Positions 33,309-43,203 of a stretch of DNA of 64,000 bases are shown one piece after another (the first letter of the stretch is position 1; each line of letters begins with the position of its first letter). Source of the DNA: Pseudopithomyces maydicus (Eukaryota > Ascomycota > Dothideomycetes > Pleosporales > Didymosphaeriaceae). The DNA is taken from positions 2,294,001 to 2,358,000 of the forward strand of contig JANTUC010000003.1 in NCBI GenBank assembly GCA_026873275.1, read 5' to 3'. A program made the translations under genes and the position numbers. The notes under the pieces are model-generated. The model was not told the origin of the DNA, did not search any database, and worked only from the letters and a program-made list of their open reading frames with translations.

Positions 33309-34835
33309 TCATTTTCCACTATATCCTTCGCTTCTATTTCTTTTCGGGCTTGCTTCATCGGTCAACTGTGGTATCTTCGTATAATTCGCCTGACTATGCC
33401 AGCTTTCCGAGCGATTTGCCAGCCTCAGAGGCTGATTGATCTTGGGCAGACGAATCATCCCCTCTTGAGCCAATTGTTTGCGCCTCTTGTTGTAAGTTTT
33501 CCGAAGCGACTCGTTCTGTTTGATTTCCCTATCAGGCAGCGAGAGCCCCATGTTCATTGTTGGATCGTTCGGATCATCCGTATTCACCAAACCGACTGAG
33601 ATATACTGATGGATTTCTTGGTCTGTAATGACAGGTATGTATAGCTGTCCACCAGTACTGTTCTCGAGCGATTTCATGATCTCTTCACGCAATTCCGTCA
33701 GTCTATCGCTTGCATTCCTCCGGATGTGATTGTACAATGTTCCATTGAGTCGTGTTATACGAGGAGGAAGAGGATCTCCGCCAGGGCCTTTTAATATCCT
33801 CCCATCGAAATATGTGTTGAACATTCGATAGATTATGTGGTCATTAGGAATCTGGATATGCCTGTCGCCTTGAATGACGGCCTTGATCTTCTCGAAAAAC
33901 AGCAGGATCCAAGAGTCTTCATCCTTATGGAAACTGACTAAGGTTGTTGGCCTTTTTCTGTTTTTTTCTTGAAAGGCTTCTTCAACAGTTTCCGAGATCT
34001 GCTTCCAGGTCCGCTTGGCGAGTCGCTCCTCCACCTCCGGTTTGATATTCTCCATGTTGCTCTTGTCCGCCCTCTTCAGGGGCCTGCTCATAATCGAGTT
34101 GTTCATCCTCTCCTGCGCAGATGTTCCACTGGAGATAGGGTTGATGCTGTATAGCTCGGGACCAGGATCGGGATCGGATTGTTGCATTCCTATATCTTCG
34201 TACTTATGGCCTCTAAGAGAACCTTGGATAGTAAGACCGTGATATTGCAGAAAGTAGCCGTGATCAAAGTATTTGTTGTCAATTTCATTGCCCTCGATCC
34301 TCGTCCTAGATTTTTCATGAAACCCCGATACACTTGGCTGGGGACCTTGATTCCCATTGCGATTGTTTACTACATGCCAGCCTTGTGTACTCAGATGACC
34401 TCGGAATTCCCTGCTCGGCATCTCAGACTGTGATTTGGCGAGGGTTTTTTGCTGAGATTCTGTAGCGATATCAAACTTGTGATCTTCTGCGTATCCTTCG
34501 CCACGATATTGACCCACTATAGGTTCAAGTTCTTCCTTCTCATTCCGTCCATCGTCGTTGCTTCCAATATTATTATCACCTTTGGTTACGTGTTCTTCGC
34601 AGGACAGGGCCTGCCTATTCGTGGTTTTGGCAGCATGATAACTTTCTTCCGTGGCTTGAGTCATTGGCAGGTTGGAAGAGCGAGTGGGATTTGGTTCATT
34701 GGTATCGTACTCGCGGTAAAACCGATCTCCATATTTCAATAAATCAACAGGATCCGATGGTATGTCATTAGCGTTCAGAGTGGGCAAAGGTGACGATGAC
34801 ATTTGAATGTTTCGATCCTCGGCGTGTTTGTTCAT
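33309..34835 (-). CDS. Unknown, probably lineage-specific protein
   Basis: A single frame of 508 residues from the ATG at 34835. The open frame extends 13 codons further upstream without an ATG, so an extra 5' exon is possible. The sequence is polar, with many Asn/Gln/Glu. A disordered N-terminal half is followed by a more structured region (WKQISETVEEAFQEKNRKRP; WILLFFEKIKAVIQGD; IIYRMFNTYFDGRILKG) and a basic C terminus. The DNA is visibly richer in A/T than neighbouring genes. No family is recognised. Low GC and lack of known domains suggest a young or transferred gene, but that is inference. Confidence 0.55.
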   Translation of the reverse strand: MNKHAEDRNIQMSSSPLPTLNANDIPSDPVDLLKYGDRFYREYDTNEPNPTRSSNLPMTQATEESYHAAKTTNRQALSCEEHVTKGDNNIGSNDDGRNEKEELEPIVGQYRGEGYAEDHKFDIATESQQKTLAKSQSEMPSREFRGHLSTQGWHVVNNRNGNQGPQPSVSGFHEKSRTRIEGNEIDNKYFDHGYFLQYHGLTIQGSLRGHKYEDIGMQQSDPDPGPELYSINPISSGTSAQERMNNSIMSRPLKRADKSNMENIKPEVEERLAKRTWKQISETVEEAFQEKNRKRPTTLVSFHKDEDSWILLFFEKIKAVIQGDRHIQIPNDHIIYRMFNTYFDGRILKGPGGDPLPPRITRLNGTLYNHIRRNASDRLTELREEIMKSLENSTGGQLYIPVITDQEIHQYISVGLVNTDDPNDPTMNMGLSLPDREIKQNESLRKTYNKRRKQLAQEGMIRLPKINQPLRLANRSESWHSQANYTKIPQLTDEASPKRNRSEGYSGK

Positions 34836-35982
34836 TTTAATAGCTTTTTTGGTTACCTTCTTAATCCTTGCCAAAGCTGTTAGTGAAGAGCGAGCGCTGG
34901 AAGTTCAGCAACAGAAATCGAATACACACCTCTTTGTTCCCCTAAAGATTGCACCAAAGAAACTTGAGGATGTGCTCAAAGTTGATGGAGGGTTGCTCAA
35001 GTGTGCGCGCAGCAAGTGGTTTTTTAGGCAGCAGGAGCGAGGAGGCAATCGAAGAGGAATTGAAAGATAGCAACTGCGTTTCCCGTGCCTCTGGCGGTGG
35101 TCGCTTCTTTCAACGGCAAGGAAACAATAATCAACCACGTAAGGCTCGTGTAGGAGCAGGTCTTGTGCTCGTCGCTCTCATGACTTCACCTCGATTCGCG
35201 CACAAAGTTCAGCGCTCCATCATCCACTCGACGCATGAGATACTTTATCACTTTCATGTTATTGTATTCTACTTAAATTTCGTCGATAAAGACCTTTGAA
35301 GCAATGCGAATGCCGCGGTTTCCATAACATTGTTCATGCGACATGAATTGGAGATACGCCTGTTTGTCAGCCTATAGAACGATCGAACATCAATCACCTA
35401 TCGCAGTCTTCGGTACGTTGAGTGACTTGCTTGAACAAATGCGAGCTTCGCATCAGCCTGACAATGGCGCCTGGGGTGGCTGGGAGCCACTCGCCAGAGT
35501 TACGCGGTGAACAAATTTGCGTTCACGAATTCACCGCCGCAAGGGCTGCTATTCAGACAATAGTATGCGCCTATCACTGAGCTCTGCCTGTAGCCATTAA
35601 CTCGATCTGTGAGCCCTCATTGGCTAAGATCACTGTGGCGGGTTGACTCTCGTCTCTCACTTCACACTATTCACCGTTCACCGAACCTCAAAACTGGTCT
35701 CTGACTGCGAACAATAGGAACAATAGACCCAATAGAGAGGGTCCCAGCCTCCCAGGCTTCCACTATGTCTATATAACACCTTCGCACCTACCGCCACTCA
35801 CTCCTCAGACTTTCCACTTCTTTACAAATTCCAACCATTTGCAATTGTATTGCCAGCGTCCACCAAATCTTCCACTCTTCACACAACTCATCAAAAACTT
35901 TTTATCTTCTTCTTCTTCTTCTTCTTCTTCTTCTTCTTTTTCCACAATCTTCATTTCTTGTACGATCACCACAATCATCACC
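34836..35982. other. Intergenic region with TATA box and CTT microsatellite
   Basis: Over 1.1 kb without a supported gene. A TATA-like tatataac near 35770 and a long C/T-rich leader precede the gene starting at 35983. Confidence 0.4.
35906..35938 (+). repeat. (CTT)11 microsatellite
   Basis: Eleven uninterrupted CTT units, 45 bp upstream of the ATG at 35983, in the probable 5' leader. It is likely length-polymorphic. Confidence 0.9.
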
Positions 35983-36071
35983 ATGACTGGCTCCACCAAC
36001 AACACTCCTACTGTTGAGCAGTACGGCAAGGACATGCAGATGGATACCACTGCTCATGACAACGTCAATAT

Positions 36072-36108
<37 letters not shown>

Positions 36109-37603
36109 ACTGAGGCCATCGCAGGCGATGGCCTCCCAGGCGTGCTCAAGATTGACACCGACAAGCCGACTCCCAAGAAGACTGTTCGCACCAACAACAT
36201 CGAGTCGCCTCATGCTACACCAAACTCTTCCACCTCCACCAAGACCGGAATCAAGCTGAGGTTCACTGGCCTCAAGTCTCCTGGCAAGGGAAGTGTGAGG
36301 TCATTCTCCCTCAGAAGCGCTCCGCTAGTCACCTAGACACCGAGGCCAAGGGTAGCACCGATTCACTCTCATCTTCACCTCCACTCTCAGATGAACTCCA
36401 GGCCGAAGTCAACGCCGCTAGGTCGAAAGGATACACCGAAGATGAGGTCAACGTTGCTCTTATTCTAGCCGGAATGAAGTACGAGCGTCCTCCTCCCTCC
36501 ACGGCTCCTCCCTCCATGGCTCCTCCCTCCATGGCTCCTCCACGCGCATCTGCGGCTCCTCCACGCGCATCCACGGCTCCTCCATCCACGGCTCCCACCT
36601 GCACGGCTCCTCCCCCAAGAAAATTAAGCTGGACCCCACCTTTACCGAGGCCGCTACCACCGAAGCTGGACCATCGCGTCCTAGGCGCGCTGTAGCGGCT
36701 TATTCCAAGAAGCCCGCTCCCGCTCAGGATGATTCCAAGACGTCCGCTCCCACTCGGAACAAGTCCAAGACGCCCGCTCCCACTCGGAACAAGTCCAAGA
36801 CACCCGCTCCCGCTCAGAATAGCTCTAAGGCGCCTGCTTCTGCTCAGGACGACTCAGACGATGTCATCATCGTCAAGGTTGCCCCAGCTACCCGCAAGCA
36901 GCGTACCGTCGATCCTGCCAACTCTGCTGATCTTGACCTTATTAACAAAGCCACCAAGGCTGGTTCCGACATCTACGACAGCGATGCGGATGACCTTCCC
37001 GCTCCTGCCAATAAGGAAAATTCGTCGGACAAGCCTGATCTCTTTCGCAACATCAAGTGGGGCCCGGCTGCCTCCGACTTCAGCAACCCGGCAGACTTCC
37101 CCAAAGAACCCGAGTTCAACCAGTTTGTCAAGGGACGTTGGGAGAAGCTGCCTGATGGTTCCATCCGCGACCAGAAGTTCAAGCTTTTGGTGAAGCTTAC
37201 TACCAAGGACGACCGCAAGCTCATTTTCAAGAACCCACCCCCAAAGAACTGGGACGATCAGAAGGCTATCACCATGCTGAACAAGCGCATCTCTCAGCAG
37301 ATTCGTCGCAACACCGATGTTCGTTTCCGTGACGAGGTAGAGCCGTACCTTCACCCAGAGCGCGTGTGGATTAGCAATAACCTGGTCCGTGGCAAGCCTG
37401 GTAATGGCTGGAAGGTGTTTGTCGAGGCGTTCAACGAGAAGTTTGAGGGCAAGATCATCGAGGGTAGTGATGCCCCGCGTCCTGCTAGGACCCACTCTAG
37501 TTTGACGAAGGAGATCGAGCGGTTTGGGGAGACTTTCTACAAGCATGGCCAGGTGCCGGTCACCAAGGAATGCAAGGGGAAGGGGAAGGGTAAGGCAGAG
37601 TAG
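35983..37603 (+). CDS. Low-complexity unknown protein with a conserved C-terminal region; frame changes twice
   Basis: Start at caccATGac. The first frame encodes MTGSTNNTPTVEQ, five Asn-Gly dipeptides and GIKLRFTGLKSPGKG. Protein-like sequence then moves to a second frame (KRSASHLDTEAKG; LSDELQAEVNAARSKGYTEDEV) that passes into Pro/Ala/Ser repeats. It then moves to a third frame (PKKIKLDPTF, Ser-Lys-Pro-Ala repeats, then a well-structured C terminus: DLFRNIKWGPAASDF, EFNQFVKGRWEKLPDGSIRD, VWISNNLVRGKPGNGWKVFVEAFNEKFEGK). Both shifts are by one missing base and coincide with homopolymers (GGG 36288-36290; CCCCC 36612-36616). Introns of 44-53 bp near 36290-36345 are an alternative for the first. 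No family is recognised; the C-terminal region reads like a folded domain. Confidence 0.5.
36073..36102 (+). repeat. Five tandem AACGGC hexamers (coding)
   Basis: Five perfect AACGGC units encode alternating Asn-Gly in the N-terminal part of the 35983 gene. Confidence 0.9.
36704..36853 (+). repeat. 30-bp coding minisatellite, about five units
   Basis: Five consecutive 30-bp units, each beginning TCCAAG (the last TCTAAG), encode ten-residue repeats of the type SKTPAPTRNK. Unit-to-unit differences are few, so the array is recent and probably variable in length. Confidence 0.85.
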
Positions 37604-37715
37604 GAACAAGGGCAAGGGTAAGGCAGAGTAGGAATAAGGGCAAGGTAAAGGCGGAGTAGGGGTAAGGAAATGGGAAAGGTAAAGGCGGAGTAGGGACAAG
37701 GGCAGGGAAAGGTGA
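37588..37715 (+). repeat. Tandem copies of the gene's 3' end
   Basis: About four imperfect units of 28-34 bp built on GGTAAGGCAGAGTAGG. The first contains the stop codon of the preceding gene (37601-37603), and the stop-containing core is repeated after it. Confidence 0.7.
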
Positions 37716-37937
37716 GGACGGTTTGGCTTGGTTTCAGAAGTTTGGTGAACCCATTTGGTCCCGACTTGGGTCACAGGTGGTGGAATCTCTCTATATGTAT
37801 CATGACGGGCATTGTATCAGCTGCGGGACAGCCTTAGATATGATAGTGCTCAATGCTTGCAACTCTACACAAAGATGAGTTCTCCAATATGCTACCCTAA
37901 GCACTTTCGTCCCATGCTGTATTTTATTGCATTCCTG

Positions 37938-39866
37938 TTATCCTCGTTTCTTCACCAGGTCTTCGGCTATTGCCCTTAGCATAAACTTCTTGACCTTTCC
38001 ACTACCAGTCAATGGCACGTCCGCGGCGCAGTCATCCCCCAGCCAGAAGACCTGGGTGGGCGCCTTATGCCGACCCAATACTTCCCTGACCCACTGCTTT
38101 ATCCCTTCTAAACCCGGTCTGTCTGTACCATCCTCGAGCGCAAGAAAGGCGACAGGCACTTCTACATATCTGGGATGCGAGATTCCGACCACGATGGCAC
38201 GAGCAATAGCGGGGTGTTGCACCAGACGTTCTTCAATCTCGAGAGGGTATATGTTCTCGCCGCCTTTGTGTCTGCATTAGCAAATGCGTCTCGTATATCG
38301 AAAACGAAGTCAACATACCGCGAATGATGATGTCCTTGAAGCGACCAGTAATTGTACAGTACCCGTCAACGTCCAGCACGGCTTCATCTCCTGTATGCAG
38401 CCATTGCTCTCCTTGCTCGTCCTGTACCAGCAGCTCAGCTGTCTTTTCGGGGTTCTCCCAGTACCCCCTACAAAGCTGGTAGCCTGCGACACACAGCTCG
38501 CCTCTTACTCCGATAGGCACAACGTGGTTGTCGCGGTCTACGATCTTGACTCGCGCGTGGGGCATCACGGTCCCCACAGTCGTAAGTCGCGCATGTAGCG
38601 TATCCGTCGTATGGGCATTGAAAACAGTGGGGCTTGCTTCTGTAAGGCCATATGAAGACGTGAAGTCCATCATGCCGAGTTCGTTGACCATGCGCTCCAT
38701 GAGCCATTTGGGGACTGGGCTGCCCGCCACGATACCGGTTCGCAGCTCGGAGGTCCAGCCTTCGGGCTTGGGGAGATCTACTATCGCTTCCATCATGGCC
38801 GGAACGCCGTGTAGGGCCGTACATCGCTCGTCGGATATGGCATGGAGGGTCGCGACGGGGTCAAAAGACTCGGCGGGGTATACGATACGACCACCGTGGG
38901 TGATGGTTGCGAGAAGGCCAAGCGTCAGGCCAAAACAGTGGAATAGAGGAGGTGGGCAGCAGAGCGTATCGTCGGTGGTAAGCTGCATCCGGTCGCCAAT
39001 GAAGCGGGAGTTGTTTACGAGGTTGCTGTGCCCATGTTAGTCGCCGCTTCCCTGTGACCACATGTGGCAGGCACCTACTGATGTGTGAGCATCGCTGCCT
39101 TCGGGTTGCCAGTACTGCCACTGGTGAATTGTAGGTTTGCGACATCGTACGGACTGATCATTCCATCGAATATTTCCAGAATATGCTCTGGTATCGATGG
39201 CGCTTCTTCCACAAACTTATCATAATGTATAAAGCCGGCATCCCCTCCACGTATAAGGCAGATGGTCTTCAGGTCCGGCAGTCTTTCTGTTATGTTGTCG
39301 TCTTTCAGTCTCTTGAGCAATGGTCGGTTGTCAAACCTCCCAACATCCTCACTTGTGAACAGGACTCTGCATCCTAGACGAGTTAGCTTCTCACTAAATC
39401 TTTGTTACTATGTGCAAAAATACTAACTTGTATGTTTCAACGCATATTCCGATTCAGTGGCCGTATATGTGTTGTTCAAAGTGACACATATTGCTCCAAT
39501 CCTTGCGCACGCGAAGAACACGGCAACATACTTCTCGCAATTCCCGCTCATTATACCAATTCGATCCCTTGGTCTAACACCATAGCGCAAAAGAGCGCGG
39601 GCCAGTAGATTCGATTGCTGCCATAAGTGTTGGTACGTCCACCTTGCGCCGGTCCAAGGTATTATCACACACTCGTTGTCAGGGTAATATTCCGCTTGTT
39701 TCGCAAGCAGTTGCGCGACTGTAAGTTGTAAAAGCGGTGGATGTCGCGGGCCAGATACGAGAGAGAGATTAGGATATGGAGGGAGTGTGTACGGGTCGAT
39801 CTGAAGCAACGTTTGATTCAATCGCTGCAGGGCATCGTGCTGACTCTGCTCGTACAACTCTGCCAT
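37938..39866 (-). CDS. Acyl-CoA ligase of the siderophore locus (SidI-like role inferred)
   Basis: Four exons (39428-39866, 39079-39373, 38319-39025, 37938-38263) with GT-AG introns of 53-55 bp; 588 residues. It is an ANL-superfamily adenylating enzyme. Landmarks are LQFTSGSTGNPKAAMLTH (P-loop, split by an intron at HH/NLVNN), SYGLTEASP, LHTGDEA, GRFKDIIIRGGENIYP (hinge) and the catalytic Lys in TGSGKVKKF at the C terminus. Such enzymes activate carboxylic acids to acyl-CoA. Next to a hydroxyornithine transacylase and a siderophore NRPS, the likely job is making the acyl-CoA donor, as SidI makes mevalonyl-CoA in Aspergillus. It ends in KKRG with no obvious peroxisomal SKL-type tag. Substrate is inferred from context. 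Confidence 0.85.
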
Positions 39867-41341
39867 TTCTTCTGGCCTCCTCCGATTTCACAAGCTCTTT
39901 TGATCTCCCGATTCCAGGCCAAAAGTCCCAAAGAGCTAGCTAGATACAACCAAATCAATGTAGTTGGCGAAATTTCAGACGAGAAACACCCAGCAGGATT
40001 CGGAGACACGGAGATACCGTACCGTACCAAGGAAGTTCGCACAGGTCCAAGACACTGGACCTGTGCTTCGTCATTGTCGACTCGCAGATGCTTCGGATCT
40101 AATTCTTGTCAAGGATCGCCTGCCTACTCAGGATGGATGAACCGGCCGTATCACTGAGCGATCTCGGAATGGCCTCGTATGATGACCTGGCGCACCCACT
40201 GCACAAGATGATCGTGCCCCAGTCACAAAAAGCGGGCGACATCATCTCAGCTGATCATATCCGAAGACATGAGGTAGCTCCCTTTAGCAGTAAGATGTCC
40301 GTACGCCATCCGCAACGGCTCCATGCAGAAGGTACATTATTGACGCAGCCAGTGGGCGCTTGGTGACCCTGATCGCCGTTGGCTTCGTGCCCAGATCATT
40401 GCATCTGATAAGATCAAGTACCGAGGGACGCCATGTCCACGTCGATGGCGAAAATTTTTATCAGATGGAGCTTGGCCTGTTAGCGGTTAGTGGTCCCTGA
40501 CTCTATTCGCTAGGGCACATGGGGGCAGGTGGGTATACTGGATGATTTTCGCGATTGTGTGGGTAATCGTTGAGTAAGAGTTATCAGATGAACCCGCATA
40601 TGCCCGATCGACTCTGCCTGAAACCCACGCCTCGTGTAGAACCAACCCTGCACCATATTGCACTTACGTGTCGCTTGGATGCGCGTAACGAGACCCGCTG
40701 TCGTTTCCTTAGCATTGTGCAGCAACTATGCCGAGATTGCCAAGCTCACAACAATTGCTTGCCACGGATGAATGTTTATGGAGCTTTCAGGCGTCTAAAT
40801 TGGCATGGTCACTGAAGACACCGCTCGCAACTCTGCCATTAAGCGGACCTTGCCAGCGCTAGTGACTACATGTGTACAATCCGAGCAAACAAGTTAGATT
40901 CGTCCCCGAACGACATCGGTGACGACAAAAAGCCGACCTTCACCGATTGGCGCGTAGCGACGTACACAACCCAACGCAAGCGGATCTGATAAAAATTTTC
41001 CTTGTCTGGATAACTAAGCCAAGGCGTTATCCATGCATTAACGGCGTGTGAGGCTTGTTTAAAGTTATCTGATCCGTCCCCTGTTGATGATGGCACTGCA
41101 GGGGCTGTTATGCCCGTGCACAGTCTCAGCATGACGTCGCGCTAGTGGCCCACGGGGACACTCACTTGCTGTTTTATTGCAAAAGCTACTTATTTCGATT
41201 GTGGGGTTGATTGCTTCCAAATGGTCTCTAGCAGGAGCCACGGCACAAAATTCACATTGAATGGGTAAATAGGCTGACGGCAGATGATTGAAATTGAAAA
41301 TTGCTATTCGAGTGATGAACATAGTAATACGATATCGAGAG
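39867..41341. other. Long intergenic region of the siderophore locus
   Basis: About 1.5 kb between the acyl-CoA ligase start and the transacylase 3' end. I find no supported gene. It contains five exact ATCWGATAA sites (separate entry) at 536-1207 bp upstream of the ligase ATG. Confidence 0.5.
40402..41073. promoter_or_regulatory. Cluster of five ATCWGATAA (SreA-type GATA) sites
   Basis: Exact matches at 40402-40410 (+), 40458-40466 (-), 40581-40589 (-), 40984-40992 (+) and 41065-41073 (-). ATCWGATAA is the published consensus of the iron-responsive GATA repressors SreA, Urbs1 and relatives, which shut siderophore genes in iron-replete cells. Two of the sites abut a shared GAAAATTTT tract. 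They lie upstream of the acyl-CoA ligase. The match to the consensus is seen directly; binding and regulation are inferred. Confidence 0.75.
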
Positions 41342-42716
41342 TTATAGTTTGGCAAGAGCATCGAGGCTCGGCCTAACCTTCTTCTCTCCGTCCCATACAA
41401 ATGGGCTTAGTGCGAAGAACTTCTCCCTGTTGACCATCATCAATGCACTTCGTTTGTGTGGTAGATCAATCAGCTTCTCAACATGGAAGCCGTGAACGAA
41501 GTCATAAGCGAGTACCGTGCTGCTGGTTTGTGCTGGCTCGCCAACGAGGTTCCATGTCCGTGGCTCGTCGAGGAACATGTAATGCATCAGTCCAGACCAC
41601 CATGCGGATACCCGGTAAGGGCCTCTGAATCGAATATCACCGACTAGAGAATGTCGGCCGCGGTCATAGGGCGATGCAAGGAAGTGTGCACCCATGTGGT
41701 CCTCCTATGAGACGTTAGTGGCACGAACAGTAGCGTCAAACCTCAGGACTTACCATGGCCCAGTAGACCTCAAAATAGGCGAAAAGCACATCGTCGAAAG
41801 CTGCGAACATGGTGATCACGTGTGGGTCTTCATGCAGCTTTCGCAGATATTCTCGATGCTGGTCTAGCGTGCCAGTTTCATTCCAACCTGCAGCAACACG
41901 TGGGTCGTTCTGCCATACATTGAATAGGCGAAGATGCTCATCGTTGGTGTAATCGAGGGCGATCATAGTGAAATGTTCCTGCAGATGCGGAATCCAGCGA
42001 CTGTAGATGACAGATCCCGGAACTGGCTTCGGTCGACGCACAGGGTGCATGGTATGGCGTGGAAGAGCAGGGAACTGTGTGCTGGGAGCCGTTTGAAAAG
42101 GGAAAGGTGGATATTCGGTAGTGATTGGCTTGTTGGAAGCATCGAGGTGTGGTGCCCAAACCGGGCGAGCGCCAAATGGAGATGCCGCTCCTTGCCAGAA
42201 GGTGCTCCGGAGGAGGAGATGGCCATCGTGCGGCGAGGAGGCATTGGAGCCCTTTGGATGCGGGTGAAATAGTCCTGTCGTGTATAGTTCCTTCGCCAGA
42301 GACGGAGCATCGTTTCCAGAGAGCAAAACGCGAAGATTCTCTACAAACGGATGTAGCGAGACAAGAGCGTATGCAACCAACCAGAGCTGTGGAACAGAAG
42401 GTCTTGCTCCAGACCAAGAAACGGTCAAGTATGGTGCTCGTCGTGCCCTAGCCCATGAGCTGTTGTCACCTTTGGGTGGGATTGCGCTGTTTGCCAAAAA
42501 GGCTATGTCGCTGAAGGACAGACCGTCATTATGGAGAATCACGGGCGTAGGTACCCCGTTTTTTTGTGAGTGCTCTGCGGATAACGAGATTTGGTACTGC
42601 TTCGATTGTCCTGAGGCAGCATTGTTCTTTACAACATACGCTGTAAGGTATGGGTGCGGTAGCTTCAAGATAAAAGGATCAGTCACGGCGCTTGCTTGTG
42701 ACGATTGTTGAGACAT
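41342..42716 (-). CDS. N5-hydroxyornithine transacylase (SidF/SidL-type, GNAT fold)
   Basis: Two exons (41754-42716, 41342-41704), phase 0 with a 49-bp GT-AG intron; 441 residues. The C-terminal half is the siderophore acyltransferase domain (IucB/RhbD-like GNAT): FTMIALDYTNDEHLRLFNVWQNDPRVAAGWNE, REYLRKLHEDPHV, FAYFEVYWAMEDHMGAHF (joined across the intron), GRHSLVGDIRFRGPYRVSAWWSGLMHYMFLDEPRT and FHVEKLIDLPHKRSALM. The N-terminal half is the less conserved extension of fungal SidF/SidL. It transfers an acyl group from CoA to N5-hydroxyornithine, giving the hydroxamate used by the NRPS. The next gene upstream, 487 bp away and divergent, is an ornithine-monooxygenase homologue. Whether the donor is anhydromevalonyl- or acetyl-CoA cannot be told. 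The adjacent acyl-CoA ligase favours the former. Confidence 0.85.
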
Positions 42717-43203
42717 GATTGATATTCCTGTGTGACAAATGGAAGATGGAAAGTCGAGTTCGCCTCAGGTCCCAAAAAATGGACTGAAGTACAAGCCGAG
42801 GTCTGTGGTCGAGCTTCCTGGAACTATGATCAAGTGAGTGCTATGGAGGGTTAGCTGAGTAAGTTACCGCTACCGGGATGATTACCGGTGTACTCAGCGG
42901 GATACTCCGACTGGTCTCATACATGGCGCTATGTGGGTACAACCTTGGTCAGACGCGGCACGCGTTCCCACACATTGCCCTTTCACGAAAACAAATCTGC
43001 GCCGGATATGTACGTGACGTATCTAGCAGCTCCGAAGTTGGTTGCAGGGATGACGGTGACCTCGTGTATCCAAATATCACACCACAGCTATTTCACGGTC
43101 AAAGCTTTCGGTCCGGACAAAACGTCTAACACGCTCTGAGGTATAGCGCACGAGTATTGTCTGAAGATATCCACCCCTCGAAGTCTGAGATAGCTGCTTC
43201 GAT
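42717..43203. promoter_or_regulatory. Divergent intergenic region between transacylase and monooxygenase genes
   Basis: A 487-bp shared promoter region. No exact ATCWGATAA is present, only weaker GATA cores near 43165 and 43190. No gene is seen. Confidence 0.4.

Noticed and set aside
36289..36330. A 20-bp intron (gtgagg...ctcag) in the low-complexity gene
   Set aside because: Far shorter than any other intron here. A one-base homopolymer error or a 44-53 bp intron explains the frame change better.
40402..41073. The repeated ATCTGATAA/TTATCAGAT words read as terminal inverted repeats of a MITE
   Set aside because: The similarity does not extend beyond the 9-bp core and short A/T or CCG flanks, no target-site duplication is visible, and the words match a known iron GATA-factor consensus next to siderophore genes.
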